From Desulforapulum autotrophicum HRM2 (GTDB lineage Bacteria; Desulfobacterota; Desulfobacteria; Desulfobacterales; Desulfobacteraceae), in NCBI RefSeq assembly GCF_000020365.1, contig NC_012108.1:5482001-5546000 (forward strand): 64,000 nucleotides of DNA, in the 5' to 3' direction. Position 1 is the stretch's first letter, and each line of letters opens with the position of its first letter. The notes beneath the pieces were generated by a model. That model ran no database searches. It was not told the origin of the DNA and saw nothing but the letters and a program-made list of their open reading frames with translations. This document shows, in pieces, positions 1 to 8,594 of this stretch. The translations under genes were made by a program, and so were the position numbers.

Positions 1-41
1 CCGGGCGTTTGACAGGACTTCCAATTTTAAAAGGAGGTAAA

Positions 42-635
42 ATGAATTTCAGTCTACTTAATGAATGTGTTCAAACCTTAACCGATGAAGATGTCCTCGA
101 GGCCATGAAAAAGATTCCCGGCTACCTGGACATCACCCCGTCTGATTTTCTCCAGATCTACCAGATTGCCTTTGACCATGCCGTATCACGGATAAAAACA
201 GCCATCAAGGCGAATCAAATCATGACAAGGCAGGTTATTGTTGTTGGCGAAGATGCCCCGCTGGTTGAGGTGGCGACCCAAATGGCTGAAAATGACATAT
301 CCGGACTGCCCGTGGTGAACAAGGACAGGATCGTGGTGGGTGTCATCTCTGAAAAAGATTTTTTAAAGGGCATGAACGATCTTAAAACCCCCTCTTTCAT
401 GCGTGTCCTCCTGCAATGCCTTGACAACAGCCATTGTATTGAATCTTCTTTTAAAAACCTTTCAGCCGCAGAGATCATGTCATCTCCTCCCGTGACCGTT
501 GAAACAACTGCATCCATTCTCGACGTGGCCAGCACCATGGACCGGTTTAATATAAACAGGGTTCCAGTGGTTGATGAAAACACGAAACTGGCAGGCATCA
601 TTGCCAGATCCGATCTTGTTCAAGCCATGTGCTGA
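42..635 (+). CDS. Tandem CBS-domain protein
   Basis: A 197-aa soluble protein with a helical N-terminus (about 1-55) and two CBS domains (about 57-115 and 143-196); the second ends in the typical G-I-I-A-R-S-D-L segment. CBS pairs form a Bateman module that binds adenine nucleotides and usually gates a partner. The start is the ATG at 42, preceded by AAGGAGG at a good distance; an in-frame TTG at 9 lacks such a site. The next gene, 24 bp downstream on the same strand, is an HPP membrane protein, and CBS-HPP fusions or pairs are known, so this is probably its cytoplasmic regulatory partner. The ligand cannot be read from sequence. Confidence 0.85.
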   Translation: MNFSLLNECVQTLTDEDVLEAMKKIPGYLDITPSDFLQIYQIAFDHAVSRIKTAIKANQIMTRQVIVVGEDAPLVEVATQMAENDISGLPVVNKDRIVVGVISEKDFLKGMNDLKTPSFMRVLLQCLDNSHCIESSFKNLSAAEIMSSPPVTVETTASILDVASTMDRFNINRVPVVDENTKLAGIIARSDLVQAMC

Positions 636-659
636 TGATATGGCAAAAGGAGACTTACA

Positions 660-1199
660 TTGATATCTTATTTTAAAAAAATGTCCGGGGGAGGCCAGTG
701 CCCGCCAAGGGTAAGACCCAGTGAAATTTTCTGGTCCTGGATCGGGGCATTTCTGGGAATAACCCCTGTGGCATTTCTGAATTACAATTTGTTTGCCGGA
801 AGCGATTTTGTGTATATTATCGGTTCTTTCGGGGCATCTGCCGTTTTAATTTATGGGGCCGTCAGAAGCCCCCTGGCCCAACCCCGGAACCTGGTTGGCG
901 GACACATTTTATCGGCATTCATCGGAGTCGCATCATACAAATTATTCTATCCATGTCCCTGGTTTGCAGCGGCCTTTTCCGTAGCAACGGCCATTGCATT
1001 CATGCATCTGACCCAGACACTGCACCCGCCCGGGGGGGCCACAGCATTGATAGCCGTCATCGGCAGCCAAAAAATCCATGCCCTGGGCTTCTGGTATATA
1101 TTGATTCCAGTGGGAGTGGGTGTCATCATCATGTTAACCGTGGCCCTGATCGTCAACAACATGGCCAAAACCCGCAAGTATCCTGAATTCTGGATATAG
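660..1199 (+). CDS. HPP family integral membrane protein
   Basis: A 179-aa protein with about four transmembrane helices and the family signature L-H-P-P-G-G-A-T-A-L near residue 122, the HPP motif that names the family. Some HPP proteins have been linked to nitrite transport in cyanobacteria and plastids; the substrate here is unknown. The start is a TTG with AGGAG 8-12 bases upstream and no better ATG. It follows the CBS protein closely, so the two are probably co-transcribed. Confidence 0.85.
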   Translation: MISYFKKMSGGGQCPPRVRPSEIFWSWIGAFLGITPVAFLNYNLFAGSDFVYIIGSFGASAVLIYGAVRSPLAQPRNLVGGHILSAFIGVASYKLFYPCPWFAAAFSVATAIAFMHLTQTLHPPGGATALIAVIGSQKIHALGFWYILIPVGVGVIIMLTVALIVNNMAKTRKYPEFWI

Positions 1200-1326
1200 G
1201 AGAGGTTACGTTCAATATCTAAAACACCCGGCCAACTAACGCTTGCAATTTTTAGATGACAAATCAATTGACAAATGGACCCGGTCATATTCTAACGTTT
1301 TTATTTACACCTAAAAAGGACAGATT

Positions 1327-2046
1327 ATGCCAAACATTGAAAATCAAAAACTTGCAGTCATGATTGATGCAGACAACGCCCAGGCGTCAATCTGTTCGGA
1401 ATTGCTGGCTGAGATTGCCAAGTTTGGCGTCGCCAGTGTAAAGAGGGCATATGGTGACTGGACCACCTCTCACCTGAAGGGATGGAAGGAACATCTGCAT
1501 AAACATGCCATTCAACCCATCCAGCAGTTCAGCTACACAATCGGCAAGAATTCAACGGATTCCTCCCTGATTATTGATGCAATGGATCTGCTCCATGAAC
1601 AGAGGCTGGACGGTTTCTGCCTGGTTTCGTCTGACAGTGACTTTACACGGCTTGCCACCCGAATCCGGGAATCGGGATTAACGGTTTATGGGTTCGGCGA
1701 AAAGAAAACCCCGGAAGCATTTGTTTCCGCCTGTGACAAATTCGTGTATACTGAGATTCTCAGGCCACAGAACAAAGATAATATACCCAGGGAGTCTGAC
1801 GAGACCGAATTAAAGGCCATACTGGTGTCAGCCATTAATGCCGTGTCCAAGGATGATGAGTGGGCGCCCCTTGCCGGCGTTGGAGGCTATATAAACAAGA
1901 AATATCCATCCTTTGACTCAAGAAACTATGGATATGACAAGCTGGGCAAGCTGGTTGAGTCATTACCCTTTATTGCGGTAGACCGGCGCAAACCAGATGA
2001 AAACGCATCCATTGTGCATCTTTATATCCGGGCCACCACCGTGTAA
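1327..2046 (+). CDS. NYN-domain RNase-like protein with C-terminal LOTUS/OST-HTH domain
   Basis: A 239-aa protein. Residues about 8-150 form a NYN (PIN-like) nuclease fold: the early D-A-D-N motif, a central D-S-S-L-I-I-D-A-M-D segment and S-S-D-S-D-F-T-R provide the acidic metal-binding residues. Residues about 160-235 match the LOTUS/OST-HTH RNA-binding module common in LabA/DUF88 proteins. The expected role is RNA binding or cleavage, but the bacterial target is unknown. The start ATG has AAAAGGA upstream. It stands alone, 127 bp after the HPP gene and 36 bp before the next gene. Confidence 0.85.
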   Translation: MPNIENQKLAVMIDADNAQASICSELLAEIAKFGVASVKRAYGDWTTSHLKGWKEHLHKHAIQPIQQFSYTIGKNSTDSSLIIDAMDLLHEQRLDGFCLVSSDSDFTRLATRIRESGLTVYGFGEKKTPEAFVSACDKFVYTEILRPQNKDNIPRESDETELKAILVSAINAVSKDDEWAPLAGVGGYINKKYPSFDSRNYGYDKLGKLVESLPFIAVDRRKPDENASIVHLYIRATTV

Positions 2047-2082
2047 CCGGTTACAAAAAAACAATCCCCAAAGGGAGGCCGA

Positions 2083-3108
2083 ATGAACAAGACACCAGGA
2101 TTTGAGGATCGGGTAAAAGGTGCACTGTATGGCTTGTTCATTGGAGATGCCCTGGCAATGCCGGTTCACTGGTACTATGATACCAGAAAGCTGGCCAGGG
2201 ATTACGGGCAGGTGAAAAATTATATGGCGCCGCGCAACCCCCATCCCGATTCCATTCTCTGGCGCTCTTCCTATTCACCCCAGAACAAGTCCGCTGACAT
2301 CCTCCACGATCAGTCCCAATACTGGGGACAGCGGGGTATTCATTATCATCAGTTTCTCAAGGCCGGGGAAAACACTCTCAATCTTAAACTGGCCGGCGAA
2401 CTGCTGAAGTTGCTTCAATTCCAGGGAGCATACGACCCAGAAGAATGGCTGACGCGCCTGGCCGCCTACATGACCACACCAGGCAACCATAATGACACCT
2501 ATGTCGAAGAGTACCTCAGGTATTTTTTTACACAATATGGTCAAGGGTGCGACCCGATGGCATGCGGCAGAAAAGATGAGAATCATATTGGCGGGTTGAG
2601 TCTCATGCTGCCGATTGCCATTGTGTTTGCCCGGGATATGGCCTATGCTGAACAAATCGCTCTAGGGCATCTGGGGTTGACCCATGGTGGGCCTGCCATG
2701 GAAAATGGCGGGAAAATGATGGCCCACATCATTCTGGATCTGCTCCAGGGAAGAGAACTTGGGCGTGCCGTGTTTGATCATTACCAGAATGAAACCGGCA
2801 GGGAAATCAAACCGGCACTTCAATCCTTGTTTGACTTTCCCGACCAGATCGTGGTGGGAAGGCATTTTTCTTCCGCCTGCTACATGGACCAGTCGATCCC
2901 GGCAACCCTTTATCTGGCCCTGAAATATTGCCAGGATCCAGAACAGGCGCTCATCGCCAACACCATGTGCGGGGGCGACAATGCCGGCAGAGGATCTGTC
3001 CTCGGTGCAATTCTGGGGGCAGCCAATGGGTTTACGTGCTGGCCGAACAGATGGATCACCGGGTTGCGCCATCCACCGGCGATTGTCTCTCTCAATCCGC
3101 CCGGATGA
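2083..3108 (+). CDS. ADP-ribosylglycohydrolase family protein
   Basis: A 341-aa protein of the DraG/ARH family. The N-terminus has G-A-L-Y-G-L-F-I-G-D-A-L-A-M-P and the C-terminal part has G-G-D-N-A-G-R-G, the two segments whose acidic residues bind the di-metal centre. The family removes ADP-ribose from proteins, small molecules or nucleic acid; no nitrogenase-control gene is nearby, so a nitrogen-fixation role is not indicated. AAAGGGAGG precedes the ATG. It lies 36 bp after the NYN gene in the same direction, so the two may share a transcript. Confidence 0.85.
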   Translation: MNKTPGFEDRVKGALYGLFIGDALAMPVHWYYDTRKLARDYGQVKNYMAPRNPHPDSILWRSSYSPQNKSADILHDQSQYWGQRGIHYHQFLKAGENTLNLKLAGELLKLLQFQGAYDPEEWLTRLAAYMTTPGNHNDTYVEEYLRYFFTQYGQGCDPMACGRKDENHIGGLSLMLPIAIVFARDMAYAEQIALGHLGLTHGGPAMENGGKMMAHIILDLLQGRELGRAVFDHYQNETGREIKPALQSLFDFPDQIVVGRHFSSACYMDQSIPATLYLALKYCQDPEQALIANTMCGGDNAGRGSVLGAILGAANGFTCWPNRWITGLRHPPAIVSLNPPG

Positions 3109-3216
3109 ATCTGAACAGGGTCCATCCACGGCCAAAGCGCCGTTGAAAAAAATGGTATGAAACAACATGCCAAAGAAAAACCGTGGATCAAACGACATAC
3201 CAAAGAGGAGATAAAA

Positions 3217-3600
3217 ATGACACTGAAAGATTATTTTGAAAAAACAGCTGGAACAGGGGTACTATCAACAGCAGACAGCAAGGGCAATATCAACACAGCC
3301 GTTTATTCCCGGCCCCATTTCACAGAAGACGACAAACTGGCCTTTATCATGCGGGACCGCCTGTCCCACCGCAACCTTGGGTCCAACCCCCATGCTGCAT
3401 ATCTTTTCATGGAAGAAGGTCCGGGTTATAAGGGAAAGCGGCTTTATCTGCGCATGGTCAGGGAAGAGAAAAACGCGGACCAAATTGAAGCCCTCCAGCG
3501 CAGAAAATATGCAAAGGAAGTGAACGAAGACAGGTTCCTCGTTTTTTTCGAACTCGTCAAAGAACGTCCCCTTGTGGGGGATGACAACGACGGCCAGTAA
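3217..3600 (+). CDS. Pyridoxamine 5'-phosphate oxidase-like FMN-binding protein
   Basis: A 127-aa split-barrel protein of the PNPOx-like superfamily. The opening G-V-L-S-T-A-D-S-K-G-N-I-N-T-A and the R-N-L-G-S-N-P-H-A-A-Y segment are typical of small FMN-binding family members. These are usually flavin or haem binding oxidoreductases of unknown substrate, not true PdxH. The chosen ATG at 3217 has GAGGAG 6 bases upstream; an in-frame ATG at 3157 would add a 20-aa polar extension with no ribosome site. The selenoprotein gene starts 24 bp downstream, suggesting a shared redox role. Confidence 0.8.
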   Translation: MTLKDYFEKTAGTGVLSTADSKGNINTAVYSRPHFTEDDKLAFIMRDRLSHRNLGSNPHAAYLFMEEGPGYKGKRLYLRMVREEKNADQIEALQRRKYAKEVNEDRFLVFFELVKERPLVGDDNDGQ

Positions 3601-3623
3601 CCTGGACAGAGACGGTGAAAAAA

Positions 3624-4163
3624 ATGGAAAAGGATCCTTTTTCAACGGATGATCTCGGTGGCCTGTTTGTGCTGAACGAACAAAATGATCCGGTAAAAGT
3701 ATCGGACTTCTGGCGGGAAAGAACCGCTGTCTTGGTCTTTGTTCGGCATTTTGGCTGAGTGTTCTGCCGTCAGCAGGTGGCTGAACTGGCAACACAGGCG
3801 AACCGGTTTAAAGACAAAGGTGCCGCTCTTGTGGTCATTGGTTCGGGTGATCCCCGTTATTTTAAACAATTCCGGGAAATCACCGGTTATGGGGGCCAGC
3901 TGTTTTCAGACCCCTCCCTGGAGGCCTTTTCCGTTTTAAATTTTTCCAGCAGCATTACCGGATTTATGAGCATCAATTCAATGTTCAAAGCAGTGTCTGC
4001 CCTGGCAAACGGTCACCGTCAGGGGTCGGTTCAGGGCAGCACCATGCAGCTGGGAGGTGCTGTGGTGATAACCCCTTCAGGCATTGTCCGGTATTATTTT
4101 GCAGGTAAAAAAGCAGGCGATCATCCGCCTGTTGACGGTTTAATCCGGGCGATTGACAGTTAA
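3624..4163 (+). CDS. Selenocysteine-containing PRXL2/AhpC-TSA-like redox protein (in-frame UGA)
   Basis: Read through the UGA at 3756-3758, this gives a 179-aa thioredoxin-fold protein with Sec at residue 45 in V-R-H-F-G-U-V-F-C-R. The motif is U-x-x-C followed by Arg, the layout of the SelU/PRXL2 family, where Cys homologues have C-x-x-C at this place. Sequence before the UGA (F-W-R-E-R-T-A-V-L-V-F) and after it (V-I-G-S-G-D-P, F-S-D-P-S-L) fits the family continuously in one frame, so this is not a frameshift. The ATG at 3624 follows GACGG, a modest ribosome site. A conventional gene caller would keep only the part from 3759. The stop overlaps that of the convergent uvsE gene. Confidence 0.82.
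3756..3790 (+). promoter_or_regulatory. Candidate bacterial SECIS element after the Sec UGA
   Basis: Downstream of the UGA a stem TCAGC (3770-3774) pairs with GCTGA (3780-3784) around the loop AGGTG. The apical loop contains GU and starts 16 nt after the UGA, within the spacing expected of SelB-binding bacterial SECIS hairpins. An alternative hairpin (CTGC 3764-3767 with GCAG 3773-3776) overlaps it. The assignment was made by eye without a folding calculation. Confidence 0.55.
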
Positions 4164-5056
4164 ATCATGTTCAGGTCTGCCATGAGTTTCCGAATGGCCA
4201 CTTCCTTGGCCTTGGCCTCCACTTCAACGGTAATATCCATTGAAAGCCACAGGGGTGGCAGGTCATTGATGTCAATGAAATCATGGTGTTTCCTCGTATC
4301 CGAGGCGTTCCAGCCGTCCCTGGGCGATGAAATATGGAACAGGGGCTCTCGATTCCAGGTGCTAAGGCAGCGTTCTGTTGCCTCTTCGATGGAAAGATCG
4401 TCACTAAGACATCGATGGTGGTGGACATCGTAGACCAGGGGAATGTTCATTTCCCGGCACATGGGCAGAAGATCCCGGGGGGAATAGCTTCTGTCGTCAT
4501 TTTCAAGGGTCAGCCGCTGCCTGACCGGGTCGGAAAGGGTTTCAATGGTATGCACCAGCCGCTGGACTGCAGATGGTTTATCGCCGTAGACCCCGCCGGC
4601 ATGGATATTGATGACATCGGCATTCACCCATTGGGCGACCTGGGCCTGGTATTCAAGATCTGCAATGGAGCGTTTGACCACATCCGGGTTTGGAGAAGAA
4701 AGAATGATAAACTGGTCCGGGTGAAATGTGGTTCTGATATCATTTTTCAGGCTGAACTCACCGCAGGCCTTGAATGCCTGAACGATATCGTCTGAACCGG
4801 GCAGATCAAGGATATCATATCCCACATCCGGGTGTGTTTTCAGCGGCAGAATCTGGCTGTTGATTCGGAAACCGCCGATCCTGTTCCGGTGACAGAACTC
4901 GAGTGCCTTTAACAGATTTTCAGCATTGATCAGGCAGATTTCAGACAGGCGCTGCTTCTGTTCTCGATCTGAGCTTTTTGAAAGGTATGTCGCCGTTGTC
5001 CGCCGGAATTTGATGGGTTGCTCTTTGAATATGCAGCACAGGCCGAATCTTATCAT
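4160..5056 (-). CDS. uvsE: UV damage endonuclease UvsE (UVDE family)
   Basis: A 298-aa TIM-barrel protein of the UVDE family, which nicks DNA 5' of UV photoproducts and other lesions with a metal cluster. Visible family blocks are I-R-F-G-L-C-C-I-F at the start, T-F-H-P-D-Q-F (metal His), I-N-I-H-A-G-G-V-Y-G-D-K, L-T-L-E-N-D-D and V-Y-D-V-H-H-H-R. The start at 5056 has AAGGA 8 bases upstream; a longer form from 5113 would add 19 residues not typical of the family. Its 3' end overlaps the selenoprotein stop by 4 bp. It is divergent from the SRPBCC-SDR gene. Confidence 0.9.
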   Translation of the reverse strand: MIRFGLCCIFKEQPIKFRRTTATYLSKSSDREQKQRLSEICLINAENLLKALEFCHRNRIGGFRINSQILPLKTHPDVGYDILDLPGSDDIVQAFKACGEFSLKNDIRTTFHPDQFIILSSPNPDVVKRSIADLEYQAQVAQWVNADVINIHAGGVYGDKPSAVQRLVHTIETLSDPVRQRLTLENDDRSYSPRDLLPMCREMNIPLVYDVHHHRCLSDDLSIEEATERCLSTWNREPLFHISSPRDGWNASDTRKHHDFIDINDLPPLWLSMDITVEVEAKAKEVAIRKLMADLNMI

Positions 5057-5228
5057 CTTAAGGGTCCTTGGATTTTTATCAATCCTGTCGGGATTAAACA
5101 ATGTCGCCATCATGACTATAGCTGTTTTTGATTTAATGTTGAAGTATTATAAATCATGGCCATTTTATAGAAGTACTGCTGAAAAGGTTAACACCCATAA
5201 AAAACAAAATCTTATCCAAGGCAGGCCA

Positions 5229-6698
5229 ATGATCATACTCAAAGAATCCATCCATGTAAACAGGCCCATTGAATCTGTTTTCCAATACACCAGTGATTTT
5301 GCGAACATCCAGGAGTGGGACCCGGGGGTGATATCCTCGGTAAACCCGAACCCCGGCGATCCCCAGGTCGGATCGGTCTATGATCTGGTCCTTAAATTTG
5401 GACCGTTCCGTCCTAAAATGGTGTATGGGGTCACAGCACTTGATCCCCAGGCCAGGGTGGTTTTAAACGGCAAGGGAGATAACTTTAACGCCACGGACAC
5501 CATCACCTTTGTCCATACCTTGTCGGGCACAAGAATCGACTATCAGGCTGACATTGAATTTTCAGGCGTTTCAAAATCCATGGAATTTCTGCTCGCCCCT
5601 GTTTTAAAATGCGCAGGGAAAAAGGCCATGGCGGGACTGAGAAAAAAACTGAATCCCGACCACGGGACCGCCCGGCACAACACCTGGTTCGCGTCGGGAT
5701 CCAATATCATGGACTACCTGGCCGATCATACGATTTTATTGGGCATGCTCATGTTCACCCGGTTCGGATACGCCATTGGCAAACGGTTCTGGGCCAGGAA
5801 CGATCAAATCCTCTACGGCAAAAGGGTGGTTATCACGGGTGCCACCTCGGGTATCGGCCGGGCTGCAGCAATGAAGCTTGCTGAAAAAAAGGCAGACCTG
5901 ACGTTCATTGCACGCAACAGGGAAAAGGCGATCAAGGTTCAGCAGGAGATTATCGACCAGACCCAAAATCCCCATGTCGATTTTCTGCTGGCAGACCTGG
6001 GCGTAATGGCAGACATTCGCCGCGTGGCAGAGGTCCTGATCCGCAGCAGAAGCCCCATCGATATCCTGATCAACAATGCCGGTGCCTTGTTCAACCATCG
6101 TGGCGAGACCGCCGAAGGGTTTGAACGAACCTTTGCCACGGATCTGCTTGGCGTTTTTTACCTCACCCAGCTGCTAAGGACGGCGTTCACCCGGTCTGGG
6201 GCCAGGATCATCAATGTTGCCTCAGGGGGAATGTACACCCAGAAGATTGATGTTGACGATCTTCAAAACACCCATCAGCCCTATGATGGCACACGAGCCT
6301 ATGCCCGGGCCAAAAGGGGAATCGTTATCCTGACCGAACTCTGGGCCGAACAATTGGCCGGTGCCAATGGGGTTGTCCACGCCATGCACCCGGGTTGGGT
6401 GGATACCCCCGGGATTAAGACGGCTTTACCGGAATTTCATTCGCTGGTCCATCCAATCCTGAGAACACCGGAACAGGGAGCTGACACCATTGTATGGCTT
6501 GCCGCATCAAAGGAAGCAGGCAAATCCTCGGGCAGATTCTGGCTGGACAGGCGGCCCCATGAAACCATTGTCTTTCCCACGACCGGTGAATCGCCAGAGG
6601 AACGGCAGGTGTTGTGGGAACGCTTAAACCGGTTAGCGGCCCAGGGTGATCTGGACGACGTCGGTGCTTTGTGTGGCAAACCCGGCCTCACAGATTGA
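5229..6698 (+). CDS. SRPBCC domain fused to short-chain dehydrogenase/reductase
   Basis: A 489-aa two-domain protein. Residues about 1-142 form an SRPBCC/START-like lipid-binding domain. Residues about 197-440 are an NAD(P)-binding SDR domain with T-G-A-T-S-G-I-G at 203-210, N-N-A-G-A and the Y-A-R-A-K active-site pair. The ATG at 5229 is chosen because the SRPBCC fold begins there. A fatty-acyl or lipid substrate is plausible because it converges on, and overlaps by 66 bp, a DUF1365-cyclopropane-synthase gene followed by an FAD oxidoreductase. SDRs sit with these genes in ChrR/sigma-E (singlet-oxygen) regulons of other proteobacteria. The specific reaction is not known. Confidence 0.8.
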   Translation: MIILKESIHVNRPIESVFQYTSDFANIQEWDPGVISSVNPNPGDPQVGSVYDLVLKFGPFRPKMVYGVTALDPQARVVLNGKGDNFNATDTITFVHTLSGTRIDYQADIEFSGVSKSMEFLLAPVLKCAGKKAMAGLRKKLNPDHGTARHNTWFASGSNIMDYLADHTILLGMLMFTRFGYAIGKRFWARNDQILYGKRVVITGATSGIGRAAAMKLAEKKADLTFIARNREKAIKVQQEIIDQTQNPHVDFLLADLGVMADIRRVAEVLIRSRSPIDILINNAGALFNHRGETAEGFERTFATDLLGVFYLTQLLRTAFTRSGARIINVASGGMYTQKIDVDDLQNTHQPYDGTRAYARAKRGIVILTELWAEQLAGANGVVHAMHPGWVDTPGIKTALPEFHSLVHPILRTPEQGADTIVWLAASKEAGKSSGRFWLDRRPHETIVFPTTGESPEERQVLWERLNRLAAQGDLDDVGALCGKPGLTD

Positions 6699-8594
6699 AA
6701 AATAATAGATCCATTTTCGGAAAAATTCCCTGTCAAACCCCATACCGGTAATCTCTTTCCCATGGGACTCAAACCGTTTTCGCCAATGGGCAAGGGTCGT
6801 GGCATAATGAAGCCCCATATGGAAAATGTCTGTGACCTTGAAACCTGTCTTGTCGGACAGGGTCGTATTAAGAATCTTCAGGCATGGCAAATGGCCGCCC
6901 GGAAAAATGTGTTTTTGGATCCAGTCCCGTTCCCTGCAATACTGTTCGTATCGTTCATCTGCAATGGTGATGGCCTGGAACACCATGGTGCCGCCGGGTT
7001 TTAAAAGGGCGTTGCACTGCCTGAAATACTGCCCCAGAAATTGAGGACCCACGGCCTCGATCATTTCAATGGAAACAATCCGATCATAGACGCCCCTGGT
7101 GTGGCGGTAATCCTGGAGCAATATGGTGACCCTGTCCGTGAGTCCTGCAGCTTTTACCCGCTGGCATGCCAGGTCATACTGGGCTTTAGAAACGGTGATG
7201 CCCGTGACCCTGCAACCGGTCTGCCCTGCGACAAACACGGCAAACCCTCCCCAGCCGCAGCCGATTTCAAGCACATGGTGGTCGGGTTTGATGTCTGCCT
7301 GGTCGACAATGCGCTGCATTTTGCGGGCCTGGGCATCGGCCAGGGAATCGTCCTTTCCCAAAAAAAGACCGCACGAATAAATCATCTGCTCGTCCAGAAA
7401 AACAGCATACAGCCCATTGCTCAGGTCATAATGGGCAGCGATGTTCCCGGGGGTGTTCTTGACGGTGTTTTTGCGTCGGTCATGGGCCAGTCGCTCCTGG
7501 ATCCGGGTCAGATAGGACATGATCATGTTACCATCGGAAAACCGGTCCCTGTTATCGATGAACAGCTTTAACAGGCTGACAATATCAGACGATTCCCATT
7601 CCCCTGCCGTATAGGCTTCACCCAATCCAATCTCTGCCTCAAAAACAATTCTGAAAAAAAAATTGAAATCCCGGATCTGGAGATCAGCGGTCTGGGCACT
7701 GTTTGCCTGGCCCAGTATCATTGTTCGATGATCCGGAAAAGTCAGGTGCAGGCATCCTTTTTCAATCTTTTTAAAAAGGCTAAGAACCAGCCGTTGGCAG
7801 AGGACTTCCAAAAAACTCGGGTTCTGTTTGGCTAATGTCATGGGGCTGCCGGGTACGGGTTTCTCGTAAAATGGCAGTTTTTTGTGGAAAAAGAGTTTAA
7901 ATGCCTGGGAATAGATCCTGGGAACACTCAAATGGGGGGCAAAGGGGTGTTTGAGCAGGGTCGTTATATGATTGCGACAGGTCAAAGGTATGGCATGGGC
8001 GCGCAATATCGCCTCCATGATTTTTTTTTCCTGCTGAACGAGTTCAATCCGGATTTCCAGGCGGTCACCAGGTGCTGAAAAATAAAACTGGTAATGGCCC
8101 TCAATCGTATTGAACGGGGACACATGGAACACCTTGGTTGCCTGGTAACGTGCAAACCACTGATTTGAAGCACTGGTATTTTGGATCAACACATAGGGGT
8201 GGCGTTCGCCAAAGGTATTGTTAACCTCCGCGATAATGGCGATCAGCAGATTCTCCCTTGAAAAACAATAATAAAAATTCACCGGATTAAACACATAATT
8301 AAAATATCTGGCCGAAGTGATCATCATCACCGAAGCAATGGGTTCGTGGATGTTGTGCTCGTCCAGCAGGCGGGCAATTTTTTGTCCCATGGCCATGGTG
8401 CCCGGATACAGGTAATCCCTGTCATGGATGGATGTGATGCCAACCCGGTTATACCCAAACAACGGGTACCTGCGATTTAACCTGGGCAGGTCGTCCAGGT
8501 CAAACCCAAACATGTAAATGGGATAGGATAGCTCATGGACCAAGGGCAGATGGCGACGATGTTCGATGGTGCCGATGTAAATTCTTGAATTCAT
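6633..8594 (-). CDS. DUF1365 fused to cyclopropane-fatty-acyl-phospholipid synthase-like methyltransferase
   Basis: A 653-aa fusion. Residues about 1-240 are DUF1365 (R-H-R-P-type start, then Y-I-G-T-I-E-H-R-R and F-N-Y-V-F-N-P-V-N-F-Y-Y-C). The remainder is a SAM-dependent CFA-synthase-like methyltransferase with A-A-H-Y-D-L-S-N, the SAM motif V-L-E-I-G-C-G-W-G-G and S-I-E-M-I-E-A-V-G. It probably methylates an unsaturated phospholipid acyl chain to give a cyclopropane or related methylated (possibly furan) fatty acid at the membrane. DUF1365 and CFA synthase are normally separate neighbouring genes, so the fusion is notable. Its start overlaps the stop of the FAD oxidoreductase gene by 4 bp (ATGA). 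Confidence 0.85.
   Translation of the reverse strand: MNSRIYIGTIEHRRHLPLVHELSYPIYMFGFDLDDLPRLNRRYPLFGYNRVGITSIHDRDYLYPGTMAMGQKIARLLDEHNIHEPIASVMMITSARYFNYVFNPVNFYYCFSRENLLIAIIAEVNNTFGERHPYVLIQNTSASNQWFARYQATKVFHVSPFNTIEGHYQFYFSAPGDRLEIRIELVQQEKKIMEAILRAHAIPLTCRNHITTLLKHPFAPHLSVPRIYSQAFKLFFHKKLPFYEKPVPGSPMTLAKQNPSFLEVLCQRLVLSLFKKIEKGCLHLTFPDHRTMILGQANSAQTADLQIRDFNFFFRIVFEAEIGLGEAYTAGEWESSDIVSLLKLFIDNRDRFSDGNMIMSYLTRIQERLAHDRRKNTVKNTPGNIAAHYDLSNGLYAVFLDEQMIYSCGLFLGKDDSLADAQARKMQRIVDQADIKPDHHVLEIGCGWGGFAVFVAGQTGCRVTGITVSKAQYDLACQRVKAAGLTDRVTILLQDYRHTRGVYDRIVSIEMIEAVGPQFLGQYFRQCNALLKPGGTMVFQAITIADERYEQYCRERDWIQKHIFPGGHLPCLKILNTTLSDKTGFKVTDIFHMGLHYATTLAHWRKRFESHGKEITGMGFDREFFRKWIYYFSICEAGFATQSTDVVQITLGR

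Noticed and set aside
3739-3939. An overlapping plus-strand frame covering the selenoprotein's first part.
   Set aside because: It is in a different frame from the conserved thioredoxin-fold sequence and matches no family.
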